This document shows positions 9,087 through 18,189 of a stretch of DNA of 21,321 nt, piece by piece. The stretch covers positions 6,031 to 27,351 of the forward strand of contig NWUY0300005068.1 of the NCBI GenBank assembly GCA_004151065.3, in the 5' to 3' direction. The stretch is from Larix sibirica. Lineage: Eukaryota; Streptophyta; Pinopsida; Pinales; Pinaceae. The notes under the pieces are model-generated. The model searched no databases. It saw nothing but the letters and a program-made list of their open reading frames with translations, and was not told the origin of the DNA. Within the stretch, counting starts at the first letter, position 1. Every line of letters starts with the position of its first letter. The position numbers and the translations under genes are program-made.

Positions 9087-10519
9087 GTGCCTATTTGTAC
9101 GTGCAATTGTATACAAGTTTGGCTTGTTATTTGATTATATCTTAGTTCTCTTTGCATTTTAATTACAATCAGCAATCTATCTTGATGACTTTTTGCAAAA
9201 CCAACCTTTACATCTCTTTTGTCTGAATGTTGACATGCTTATGGTCTCAATTGATTTTGTGCTCAAAATTAGCTTGTGGTTTTTAGTGATGATGAGTCTT
9301 ATCATTTAGGTTGGAGCTTCAAAAATACTAAGCAGCTTTTTTGTATATTGTTGTTTTTGGGAAAAAACATGCATTCCACCTCTTGGGGTTTGGTACTGCA
9401 AGAAGTAGGTTTTCTGTACCTAGTTTGATTTTCATTGAACTTGGGTTTGTATTAGATGAATATGATTTAGTATTTTATTGTTTTATTTGTGGGTAGAGGC
9501 ATGAGTCCCCAAGTTATCCAACATTGCAGTCGGGTTGATGGTGATTATATGAAAATATAAATGGCGATTAAATGAAAATGTGTTGTTGCTCTTTGGAATG
9601 CAGTTGCCTGGATACTATCATTACACGAAATCCATTATTATTTTTTAAGAAGGGCATCCTTTGTCCAGTTTCTATAAATGTCAAAATCTGTTGGACATTT
9701 CTGAAGAAATGTATTCTCAAAGAAGATTAAAATATTCTACTTTAATGCTCTTATAAGTGCTGTTTGCTATCAGAGAAGGCCATATATTTAGCTTTTTGAA
9801 TGAGAAGTTAGAATTAAATAATGTCTTCTCTATAGAGAAGGGATTCATTTATATGATTTTTCTATTGTATGTTTTGCCGCTTAAATAATTCTAACATATT
9901 GATGGAAAACATCACAATTAAACTAGCCAGTATGCTTCCAAGGAGCCTTACAAATTAGAGGGTAGCCGTGCTGCACAAAGCTCATTTCTGGAACAGACGA
10001 CGTCCAGGTATACATGCATGGGTTTTTGCTGCAAGTCATCATGAGCACCTATGGCATTGGGGCTATTGCATTAGTGACTGCTAGTGTTGAAAGAGTGACT
10101 GCAAGTGTGTTATCACTACCCACTTGTCGTGAGAGTAAGTCCTTCATGTTAGAGCTAGACTGATTTTTACTTTAGTGTTTTTCTGCAACTAGGAAGGCTG
10201 TCTTATTCATGCAGCAATATTGAGTTTGTGGTTTAATAGACAGACTTGGGAACAAAATTGATTCTTGCTTCTTGAATTCTTTTATCATAAATTTCACTTA
10301 GAGAATTGGATGCTAGCAGTTTGCTTGTGAGCTGCAATTGAACAGAAAATACGAGTGGGAAGCCAATATTTGCAGAAAAATAATCTGGGAATTACTTAGT
10401 TATAATTTCTAGGAATTCTTCTGTAAGGTTGCAATCCTGGCAGATGCTCTGATTGAGGACTTGTATTCGACTGACTTAATAATTATTATCTAGGTGGCAA
10501 CTGCCAACTGATGCTCTGC

Positions 10520-10617
10520 TTTGGAGGAAAGTGGGTGGTATATGCTTTGGGCTTGTCCAATGGTTTCTTGTCTGTTTTGGAGGAAAGTGGGTGGTGCTAT
10601 GGAGAAAAGTGGGTGGT
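10520..10617 (+). repeat. Three spaced copies of a 17-20 bp G-rich unit
   Basis: TTTGGAGGAAAGTGGGTGGT lies at 10520-10539 and 10576-10595, and a shorter variant, GGAGAAAAGTGGGTGGT, at 10601-10617. No function is evident. The array lies about 100 bp before the assembly gap. Confidence 0.85.
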
Positions 10618-10714
10618 ATTTTCCTCTGTTTGGTGAAGGTATACATGAAAGATTGTTCTAGTTAATCAGTTGCAGATTGTAATAATGATTAGAAATGACA
10701 ATGGATTAGATTAA

Positions 10715-10763
10715 NNNNNNNNNNNNNNNNNNNNNNNNNNNNNNNNNNNNNNNNNNNNNNNNN
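10715..10763. other. Assembly gap (49 N)
   Basis: Undetermined bases. The real length may differ from 49. Neighbouring low-complexity repeats may have caused the break. Confidence 1.
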
Positions 10764-12470
10764 TCTTGATAAAATGTGTCAAATATATAAAGTTCATTTA
10801 AAACAGTACATCATTTGAAAGTAGTACTTGCAGAATATCTTTATAAAGGGTCGTGAGTTTCATGATCCTCAGTTTCTGTTTTTTTCTTCAGCATTTATAA
10901 GGCAGGTATATGAACACAGGATCTATAATATGAACTTGGGCAATTTAGGCAGAAGAGTGTAAAGCACATAGAAAAGGGGAATTAAATTGTCTGCATTATT
11001 CAGAATGCAGCACCAAGATCCAAAGTACAACTAACATCCTCATAGGAAGTCAAATAAAACAGTTGACAGCAAATTTTCTATGCTTCAACAGTCCTGGAAC
11101 TGGAACATTACCCAAATATGGGCATCTGATTCCCCACCTCAACCTTGTTGGTGGTAGTCAGTGAAACAAGGGCTTATATTTAAAGTACTAAATGGTATTT
11201 ATAACTCCATAGGCAGTAAACAATTTTCCACACTTGTAGATGGTGATTTCTTTCCTATTGGATTAAATTGCAATATGGCTTCATTTACCTTGTAGATGAT
11301 ACCGGAGAACTGATTTGCAGCATTACAGTGGTTCTCTTGTTGCCCCTTCTTACCAAGGGCATATAGCTTTTGAAGAGGCATCTTACGAGCTCCAAATGGT
11401 TTTACTTTTGTTTAATCAATCCTTCTCTGCAACTGAAAGACCACTAGCACTAGATCCACCTACAACCCATCTCATCTTAGAACACAACAAGTTGATAAAT
11501 TCCACCTTTGGATGAGTTCATTAAGGTAAGACCCTGCCTTTTATCTGCTTCCATAACTGCTCCTGTTGATATGTTACTTTATACTTGATACTTTTAGGCT
11601 CCATCGTATGCATGGGTTGGATAGTGCTTCTTCTTTCCCAAGGTACACTTCAACAATAAGAGAGATAATCTGGAAACAACTGCACCATTGTGATCATGCA
11701 AATATGTTTTGGCTTGTGATCTGGCTGTTAGCACCATGAACAAAGCTTCAAATGCAAGTCTTTGATAAAGCCACAGCTTCCTTTAGGAGGAAAAGTGTTT
11801 GAAGACATAATTTTGTTGTATAATGTGAATGCTAATATTGATTTTGAATAGGGCACACTTTTACAATTGGGCAATATCGTTCATCATAATAAAAAAATAT
11901 TGTATCAGTCTGAACTATTAGTAATGTTTTTAGCAATAAGCAATAAGGCTGTAGAAATATTAATAAACCTACCTTCAATTCTGGATGTTAGCTGTTTTGA
12001 ACTTTTGCCAATCCCTAAAATCAATTGTCAGTATTTTTGAGCAAAATTTTGACATCACTTAAGCTTGCTCAGATAAACTTCTGAAGAGCTAACAGTGAGC
12101 AAGAACGTCTGAAATAACCTAGTACACTTGTGAATACATCAAAGGCCCACTAATGCAGATTGGGGAGAATATTTAGTGGATAACAAATAACAAATAGTAT
12201 TTTTCTTAAGGTTAAAATATAATGGCCCTGAAAGACCATATTTGTAAATATTTTTGGAGCTCCCTGCTGAAATAGAGATAACATGCTCTATTGAATGGTA
12301 TTTACTGATCATGACAAACGCAGTTGCACACAGTTTACTAATTGTCTTGATTCACAACCGCATGCAATGATGGATTTTATGTTACATGACAAGGAATGTG
12401 ATGGGATGTGCATGTAACCAGAAACGCTGGGCAATGATAAAACTGCAGAACTTTATATGACATATCTCAA
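10764..12470. other. Non-coding intergenic DNA
   Basis: No gene or known repeat is recognised on either strand. A minus-strand open stretch (11381-11199) runs into a good-looking splice donor (ACAAG|GTAAAT at about 11288), but its protein resembles nothing I know, so it is not called. Confidence 0.55.
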
Positions 12471-12650
12471 ATTAAAAACCAGTTTAAAGTCAGGTGAGGA
12501 ACTTGGTGAAATAGCTCCTACCAGGGTTTGAACCCTTAACATAAATATTTCCGACTAGGCTCGGAGAAAGTCGTGACAGAGGGTTTGAACCCTTTAACCT
12601 ACTCTCCTTTCCCTACGTAACTTTGCTCTCTTGGCCCACAGATGAAAATG
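12471..12650 (+). mobile_element. tRNA-derived SINE-like unit, copy 1 (diverged, with insertion)
   Basis: It shares with the following unit an ATTAAAAAC-type lead-in, AAGTCAG(G/A), an ATAGCTC box-A start, a CTAGGC word, GGGTTTGAACC(C/T) and the segment CTACGTAACTTTG(C/T)TC, and it ends in TGTAATTAAAAA. Between the box-A start and CTAGGC lies an extra piece of about 37 bp carrying its own GGGTTTGAACCC. This gives two box-B-like motifs (near 12524 and 12581). Probably a SINE relic; copy limits are approximate. Confidence 0.5.
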
Positions 12651-12795
12651 TAATTAAAAACTTGTTGGAAGTCAGACGAGAATCTTTGGGTGCATAGCTC
12701 TGCTAGGCATGCAAAGCAGAAGGTTGCGATAGGGTTTGAACCTTTGAACTTACTTCCCCTTCGTAACTTTGTTCCCTTTGCCTACAAAAGAAAAT
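12651..12795 (+). mobile_element. tRNA-derived SINE-like unit, copy 2
   Basis: TAGCTCTGCTAGG (12695-12707) resembles the RNA polymerase III box A of tRNAs (TAGCTCAGTTGG). GGTTTGAACC (12733-12742) fits box B (GGTTCRANNCC) with one change. Spacing is slightly shorter than in a tRNA. The body GTTGCGATAGGGTTTGAACC resembles the T-arm side of tRNA-derived SINEs. No cloverleaf closes fully, so it is not a tRNA gene. Confidence 0.5.
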
Positions 12796-12943
12796 TTACC
12801 CTTGAAATTTATGATAAGTTTGAATTAAGCTTCTGGAGTTATGATAACAGTAGGACAGTTAGCGGGTAGTTTTTAAAGCCTGCTCTTGTTTGCTCACAAG
12901 CTTCAAACGTGCCCTTTTTTTTGGGCTTTAGTGAGTCCATTCA

Positions 12944-13476
12944 TTTCACGCCAAACTACAGTCCTATTAGTAAATAGTATGAAAAGCCAAAGCTAGCAGT
13001 ACAATATCACTCATTTTGCGATCTGATCCCAAATAAATGAGCTTGACAAGTATATGATGACGTACCATGGCACTTTGACCATCTTTATTAGTAGCAAGGA
13101 TCGCAAAAATTACACTAGCACCTTTTTCACGCCAAACTACAGTCCTGTTAGTAAATAGTATGAAAAGCCAAAGCTAGCAGTACAATATCACTCATTTTGC
13201 GATCTGATCCCAAGTAAATGGGCTTGACAAGTATATGAACGACAGATTGACGTACCATGGCACCTTGACCATCCTTATTATTAGCAAGGATGGCAAAAAT
13301 TACAAGAGCACCTTCACCATTATACTCTAAGTAACTCCAAGTAACCCCAACAGTATATGAACGACAGATTGATGTTCCATGGCACTTTGACCATCCTTAT
13401 TAGTAGTAAGGATGGCAAGAATTGCAAGAGCACCTTAACCCATTATACTCTAAGCAACTCCAAGTAACCCCAACAG
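12944..13476 (-). repeat. Composite tandem array of ARM-coding segments (181-bp and 122-bp periods)
   Basis: A 181-bp unit (12944-13124) is repeated from 13125. The end of that second copy is in turn repeated with a 122-bp period: GTATATGAACGACAGATTGA occurs at 13231 and again at 13353. TTTCACGCCAAACTACAGTC marks the first two units. All encode minus-strand ARM remnants such as ILVK(L/P)IYLGSDRKMSD and TTNKDGQSAM. The copies are nearly identical, so the duplications are younger than the gene's inactivation or arose in the decaying copy. Confidence 0.9.
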
Positions 13477-13589
13477 CAGTGGTAGAGTCCCAAGCTTTGC
13501 GAGAAATGAAATAAAGCAGTTCCAGTGACGTAATTATGTCCCATAGGTTCATCACAAAGCAGATCGACCAAGGCCAAGATTGTTCCTAT

Positions 13590-13675
13590 CCTTGTTCTTA
13601 TCTATTACTTCAATGTTTTAGCAGCGCATCAAGTGCTTCTGAACCTTGTTCTCACATATTACTTGCATGTTTTAG
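13590..13675 (-). repeat. 54-bp-period partial duplication in an ARM-coding segment
   Basis: A 32-bp stretch beginning CCTTGTTCTTATCTATTACT (13590-13621) recurs with four to five changes at 13644-13675. It lies within the ARM region of the pseudogene. Confidence 0.75.
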
Positions 13676-14148
13676 TGGTGGATCGGTAATAGGGTGGATA
13701 GGCTCTAGTTGAACAGTATGAAGCCATTATTCTTTTCATCAATAGACAAGTTTAGAAGTACAGCAATGGCATTCTCCTGGATTTTTGGATCAAGTTGAGA
13801 CAACAGCATGAATTGACGTGCCACTTCTGCATCCACAATGGAAATTCAGTTATCTGAATTTCTCTTTTGCAATTATTCGAAGTACCTTTGACGGGTTCTC
13901 AGCACGTTGAGCTGCAAGGCAATAGAGATCTTGGATGAAAACATCTATTTGTTTTTGGTCCACAGGGAAATTCTCGGCGTACTGATTTGGACGTGGTTTT
14001 CTATGGTAACTCAACCCATTAAAAGAGTTAAGCATTAGAGGGCACACTTGGTGTCGCCGTGTCGCTATCAAGTGAGGCAAAACTTTCGAGTCTAGCAGAA
14101 AGGTGTGTTATCAAATCCCACCATTTCTGAATGTATGAACTCATAGGT

Positions 14149-14208
14149 TTGAAAAAAACGAAATTCTCTGGCTTATTAAATCTAGCAGTTGAGAAAGGCT
14201 TGCAATAT
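14149..14208 (-). other. Relic intron in U-box copy 1 (splice sites lost)
   Basis: About 60 nt separate the LMKGPFHFYLD part of the U-box from SSYIQKWWD. The segment aligns with the GT...AG segment of the other copies, but its ends are ATATTG and TTTTTCAA, so both splice signals are mutated. A complete U-box would have no such extra residues. Confidence 0.6.
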
Positions 14209-14705
14209 CCAGATAGAAATGGAAGGGGCCCTTCATCAGGGCCAACGAAATTGGACAAATGTAGTCCTCGGGATTATAGTGGGAGAGTTGATATGAAGCC
14301 GTTCTTTTCATGAATAAACAAGTTCAAATGCAGTAACAATATGCTCCTTCATATTTGGGTCAGTTGAAGACACAGCATGAAGAATCGAGGTGCGAACTCC
14401 AATGGAAATCCAGTTAATCTGAAATTATCTTTGCAATCAATCGAAGTTTTCATGTGACAGCTCGCTGCACGTTGACCTGCAGGCAAAGGAGACGTTGAAT
14501 TAAACGTTTGTTTTTTTCTCTAGAAGGAAATTCCAAACTTACTAGGACCTAGTTATCTTTGGTAACTCAACGCCTTTGCAGAATTAAGCTTCAGATGGCA
14601 TGATTTGGTGTTAGTGGCAAGCGAGTCAAAAATTGCCGGTGTCTCGCGGAATGGTATTTTACTCTCAATCCTACCATTTCTGAATGCATATGACCGGTCA
14701 TAGAT

Positions 14706-14766
14706 CTGAAAAATACAAAAATCTTTGATTTTGTTGAATCTAGCAATTTAGAAAAGCTTGCATTAC
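14706..14766 (-). other. Relic intron in U-box copy 2 (GT...AG kept)
   Basis: On the minus strand a 61-nt segment begins GTAATGCAAGC and ends TGTATTTTTCAG, a normal pyrimidine-rich acceptor. It falls between the U-box start and YDRSYAF. The exact joining frame is off by one base, which fits decay. Confidence 0.65.
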
Positions 14767-14855
14767 CCGCCTTTTAACGACAGTCTTTTTAGTGCCAATG
14801 AAATTGGACGAATGTAGTCCTCAGGAAGAGTGGGAGAGTCTGACCGGTCATAGGT

Positions 14856-14916
14856 CTGAAAAATACAAAAATCTTTGATTTTGTTGAATATAGCAATTTA
14901 GAAAAGCTTGCATTAC
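14856..14916 (-). other. Relic intron in U-box copy 3 (GT...AG kept)
   Basis: The same 61-nt intron as in copy 2, with GTAATG at 14916 and TTTTTCAG ending at 14856, carried along by the 150-bp duplication. Confidence 0.65.
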
Positions 14917-15050
14917 CCGCCTTTTAGCGACAATAATATTGTCTCTTAAGTGTTGATGAAATAGGACGAATGTAGTCCTCAGGAAGAGTCGGAGAAGTCT
15001 ATATCTTTAGAACTTGAATCAGACAAATGGTCCTCAGGAATAGTGGAGAG

Positions 15051-15336
15051 TTAACCAAGTTCTAATTTCCTCGAAAATTTGCATTAGCAACTTGACTTTC
15101 AAAAATTTCAAAGATACATGATCTGCTCCTCAATCTCACCGATTTCACCATTTCTTTAATACGTTTCTTCATGTCCTTTCTCCATTATTAATTCTCAAAC
15201 AGCTCTAAGGTGTGGGTTGTCTGTTAGCATTTCCAGGATAGCATTGTCGACGCTTTTGCCCTCCTTTCGACACTATGTCATGATATGCACAGAGAACCCA
15301 ACATTCTGAGTGTTAGCCTATACCTTTGCTCTCTAT
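15051..15336. other. Possible N-terminal remnant of the U-box pseudogene, otherwise non-coding
   Basis: On the minus strand a frame reads KSVDNAILEMLTDNPHLRAV near 15240-15185 and, after a stop, ELIMEKGHEETY. This looks protein-like and lies where sequence N-terminal to the U-box would be, but I cannot match it to a known PUB N-terminal domain. Confidence 0.35.
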
Positions 15337-15628
15337 ACTGATGCGTGCTTGAGTGCTACCTATATAAAACCCAATGGCAAAACAGGCTCCCTTTTTAATG
15401 AGTTGGCTGGATTGCATTTGAGAAAATTTTAGTACTTTTAAAAGCAATGCATAAAATCAGTCCTCAAAGTGAATCAATACTAATGCGTGGTTGAGTGCTA
15501 CCTATATAAAACCCAATGGCAAAACATGCTCCGTTTTTAATGAGTTGGCTGGATATCAATTGCATTTGAGAAAATTTGATTACTTTTAAAAGCAATGCAT
15601 AAAATCAGGTCTTCAAAATGAATCAAGT
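15337..15628 (+). repeat. 142-bp tandem duplication with TATA- and CCAAT-like words
   Basis: Units start ACTGATGCGTGCTTGAGTGC (15337) and ACTAATGCGTGGTTGAGTGC (15479). Each holds CTATATAAAACCCAATGG, a TATA-like word next to a CCAAT-like word, plus GAGTTGGCTGGAT and AAAAGCAATGCATAAAATCA. The copies differ by a few substitutions and a small insertion. The position upstream of the U-box pseudogene would suit a duplicated promoter, but this is inference only. Confidence 0.85.
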
Positions 15629-15681
15629 TGTGTCCTCGGCTCTTAACCTGACTTGTACAGTGCCAATTTCACATGGAGAAA

Positions 15682-15754
15682 TTGGGACAATAGGTTAAAG
15701 AATTGAAAAATTCAAGGATGTTGGGACAATAGGTTAAAGAATTGAAAAAATTCA
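15682..15754 (+). repeat. 39-bp tandem duplication
   Basis: TTGGGACAATAGGTTAAAGA starts at 15682 and again at 15721. The copies differ by one inserted A in the A-run and then diverge. Confidence 0.9.
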
Positions 15755-16000
15755 TCACTAGGATGATATTATGAAATAAGTACAGCTCTGGGCAATAGGT
15801 CTGTCAAAAAAGCAGCCAAGCATCTCATTATAGATAACGTCTTTACAAGGCTAAGGTACATCTTCACTAAGATGATAAATAAACTGATTCTCCTCCACCA
15901 AGTTGCCGATTGCCCATATTTAGACAGCCAAACGTTTGAATACTTACGGATATGGAAGAAATTTCCAATGCACCTCGCAAACTATTTCTCTAAAACTCAC
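15755..16000. other. Non-coding sequence
   Basis: Nothing recognisable in either strand. Confidence 0.6.
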
Positions 16001-16188
16001 GAGGCTTGAGAAGAACAAATGATTTAATGGTTATATAAAGTATCATCTTATGAAACAAATGATTTAATGGTTATATAAAGTATCGTCTTATGAGTGTCTT
16101 GAGAAGAACAAATTAATGGTTATTTTAAGTATCATCTTATGAGAGGCTTGAGAAGAACAAACAATTAAATGCTCATCTCAAGTATCAT
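16001..16188 (+). repeat. Four-unit irregular tandem array
   Basis: Units with the core CTTGAGAAGAACAAA...TTAATGGTTAT...AAGTATC(A/G)TCTTATGA occur four times. The second lacks the CTTGAGAAGAA lead, the third lost a few bases, and the fourth is the most diverged. No coding potential is visible. Confidence 0.85.
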
Positions 16189-16424
16189 TAGAACAATACG
16201 ATATGGTTGTTACAATCAAATGCATTTGATATTCATTTGCTTTTAAATATAGCTGATTTACACCATTTTACCATCGCAAGTGCTCACATGTCTCTTTCTA
16301 GATAGCATTATGATATTAGGGGATGGTTTCTTTGTTTTCACATTGGAGCTTGCTGTTGCGGCTGCTCGTTGTGATCATACCTAGACCCCCTTGGCATTGG
16401 AAACATGCAAAGAGTACAACACCT
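16189..16424. other. Non-coding sequence
   Basis: No gene or repeat recognised. Confidence 0.6.
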
Positions 16425-16550
16425 GTCCAACATCATACTCCAATGTTGGTTCTATAGAGTTAACGCATCTGTATTTTTTATTTTTTAGTCCAACATCATA
16501 CTCCAATGTTGGTTCTATAGAGTTAACGCATCTGTATTTTTTATTTTTTA
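16425..16550 (+). repeat. Perfect 63-bp tandem duplication
   Basis: Units 16425-16487 and 16488-16550 are identical, starting GTCCAACATCATACTCCAAT and ending in a T-rich ATTTTTTATTTTTTA run. Each contains a short inverted repeat, CCAACAT...ATGTTGG. A 65-codon frame across them is an accident of the repeat. Confidence 0.95.
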
Positions 16551-17022
16551 GTTTTCTTAGAACCTGCCCCTATAATCCTCATTTTTAAACTTTTGGAGAG
16601 CATATTTTAGTTATCGAGCACTTTTTTGAGACATTTTTCTTAAAAGCATGCTATTTTTTGTGCACTTTTCATTGGTGCAGTGAAATTTATTTCCATTAGA
16701 CTTCATTATTGCTAATATGAATGTAATCCACTTATCTAATACTAACTACTTCTCATGGAAGATCTAATGAAATGTAGTAGATTGTTTAGGATCAATTTTG
16801 GATTGGAAATCTCACCTTTGGATGCCCTGAAGAAATCGAAGTAGTATAATCAAAATGAAGCTTGTAGATTCATTGACATGTCTTTACTTCATGACATAAA
16901 ATTTAGCATTTTGTATATTTCTGTTGGTTCGATTTCTTTGTAGGGTTGCAAAATGCCTACTTCATTGTCCTTATGTTGATTTGTAAATCATTCTTATCCC
17001 AGGTTTTTCGTAAGGGGAGAAG
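16551..17022. other. Non-coding sequence
   Basis: AT-rich and T-rich, with no supported gene or repeat. It ends where gypsy RT similarity begins. Confidence 0.6.
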
Positions 17023-18110
17023 TTAGGATATATACACTGGGGGATCTTCTAATCTGACTCTAATACGATAATAACATGATCTCAAATCAAGCTTTGAAAA
17101 ATATTTTGCCCCATGAAGTTCATCCAACATGTCGTCGTTGAACAAAATTGGAAACTTGTTCTTAATTGTTATTTTGTTAATCCTCGGTAGTTTATGCACA
17201 CTTTGAAAGAGCCATCCTTCTTTGATACTAACACTATTGGAGCTGTATATGGACTTTTGCTCTTTGTAATAACACCACACTCCAACAAATCTTGAACTAA
17301 CCTTTCTATTTCTGTTTTATGGTGCCAGGGGTATCTATAGGGTTTAACTTTGACCGGACTTGATCATGTTTAACTTCAATTATATGTTTGATTCTCCTCT
17401 CTGGTGGCAACTCCATGGGAAGATCTTGAAATGCCTTCTTGTGTTTTTGGAGTAATTATTGGACTTCAACTACTTCAGAGTCATCTTGTTTTGAATCTTG
17501 TATCTCCATTAGGTGGCATTGGATCATGTAGGCGAATGCTCCTTTTTGAATAATATTTTCCATTTGTTGAGAGGACAACTTGTGTCTGGGGGGTTGGAAC
17601 CAGGTATTTTATATTTTCCCCCTTTCCACTTGAATCTAATAAAATGCTTTTGATGATTGGTAGAATAAGTACCCATTGTTTGTAGCCATTGGATTCCTAG
17701 GACTATGTCTACTCCACCCAAAGGTGCGGTGTAGAGTTCTGATTCCAAATAAAAGTCATGTGTTTGGAGTTTCACTTTATGGCACTTTCCTACATTCTCA
17801 ATTCTTTTGCTGTTTGCAACCATTACCTTCATGTTCAGAACTGGATATATAAATAGATTAAGTTTCCTTGCAATTCTTATGTTAAGGAAGTTGTGGGTAC
17901 TTCTTGTATTGATTAGTATTGTGACATTATCATTTTTGATATGTCCTTTTAATTTAAGAGTTTGTGGTTGGTTGACGCATGTCATGGTTGCAAGTGATAT
18001 CCTTGATGTGTCGTTATTTTCAAAGTCTGATGCAATATTTTGGGGATTCTCTACTTCTTCACCTCTTGACTCTTCTATATCTGATTCATCATTCCCTTCT
18101 ACTCCACACT
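17023..18110 (-). pseudogene. Ty3/gypsy pol fragment: aspartic protease and start of reverse transcriptase
   Basis: In intact elements the protease cuts the Gag-Pol polyprotein and RT copies the RNA. On the minus strand, an acidic gag-pol junction (about 18110-18000, with ISLATMTC) leads into the protease: TLKLKGHIKN, then ILINTRSTHNFLN where families have a D-S/T-G triad, then APLGGVDIVLGIQWLQTMG. After a spacer with LPPERRIKHII (near 17395) and a PYRYP-HHKTEI-like frame-shifted stretch come [32 protein letters not shown] and RIRV (to about 17040). Similarity then ends, so the RT catalytic core, RNase H and integrase are missing. Frameshifts and stops occur in the spacer. No LTR was found beside it. 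Confidence 0.88.
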
Positions 18111-18189
18111 ACCTTTAGGTTCGATGAGGGAGACCCATACATCTTTTCTTCTAACCTTCGTGTAATGCTCCCATCCGAGACCTAGTTCT

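Larger units (their letters stand above)
8338..10714. other. Non-coding intergenic DNA up to the assembly gap
   Basis: AT-rich sequence without a supported gene on either strand; open frames are short and without family character. Small direct repeats occur: GAATTTCAAGG twice near 8511-8532, a 13-bp unit twice at 9061-9086, and GGA(G/A)AAAGTGGGTGGT-like units near 10520, 10576 and 10601. It may include decayed repeats that I cannot recognise. Confidence 0.6.
13720..14860 (-). repeat. Tandem duplication (about 574 bp) of the U-box-linker-ARM1 unit
   Basis: The unit from GAAGCCATTATTCTTTTCAT (13720) is repeated from GAAGCCGTTCTTTTCATGAA (14294). Both copies contain, right to left, a U-box, the linker and the first ARM repeat. 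They are clearly diverged, and the right-hand copy has more indels in the linker. The duplication therefore predates the 150-bp duplication within the right-hand copy. Confidence 0.85.
14692..15000 (-). repeat. 150-bp tandem duplication of U-box start plus intron
   Basis: GACCGGTCATAGATCTGAAA at 14692 and GACCGGTCATAGGTCTGAAA at 14842 start two nearly identical units. Each codes (minus strand) PEDYIRPIS, a 61-nt relic intron and the beginning of YDRS. A further short echo of the unit end (GTCCTCAGGAATAGTGGAGA) lies at 15030-15049. Confidence 0.9.
12880..15050 (-). pseudogene. Plant U-box/armadillo (PUB-type) E3 ubiquitin ligase, broken and internally duplicated
   Basis: PUB-ARM proteins are E3 ligases: the U-box binds the E2 enzyme and ARM repeats bind substrate. 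On the minus strand I see U-box starts PEDYICPISLALMKGPF (14275-14222) and PEDYIRPISLALKRL (near 14831). U-box middles are SSYIQKWWD (near 14140) and YDRSYAFRNG (near 14700). A U-box end, LTPNHAI then SLILQ, lies near 14610. A linker, KPRPNQYAENFPVDQKQ, precedes ARM-like repeats: KVLRIIAKEKFR, DPKIQENAIAVLLNLSIDEK (from 13791), SEALDALLKH (near 13640), a DLLCDEPMG segment and ALAILAILTTNKDGQSAM (near 13400). Stops and frame changes separate the blocks. Tandem duplications have multiplied the U-box and ARM segments. Relic introns show it is an unprocessed copy. The N-terminus may extend beyond 15050. Confidence 0.8.

Noticed and set aside
11199-11520. Possible minus-strand exon ending at a splice donor (ACAAG|GTAAAT near 11288)
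   Set aside because: The donor looks good, but the coded protein is unfamiliar, upstream frames contain stops and no acceptor or partner exon was found.
13850-14258. Two separate small minus-strand genes of 76 codons each
   Set aside because: They overlap in different frames and together read as U-box plus linker plus first ARM repeat of one broken PUB gene.
16391-16588. 65-codon plus-strand frame with an internal repeat
   Set aside because: It is produced by the 63-bp duplication, which keeps the frame open by chance (63 is divisible by 3).
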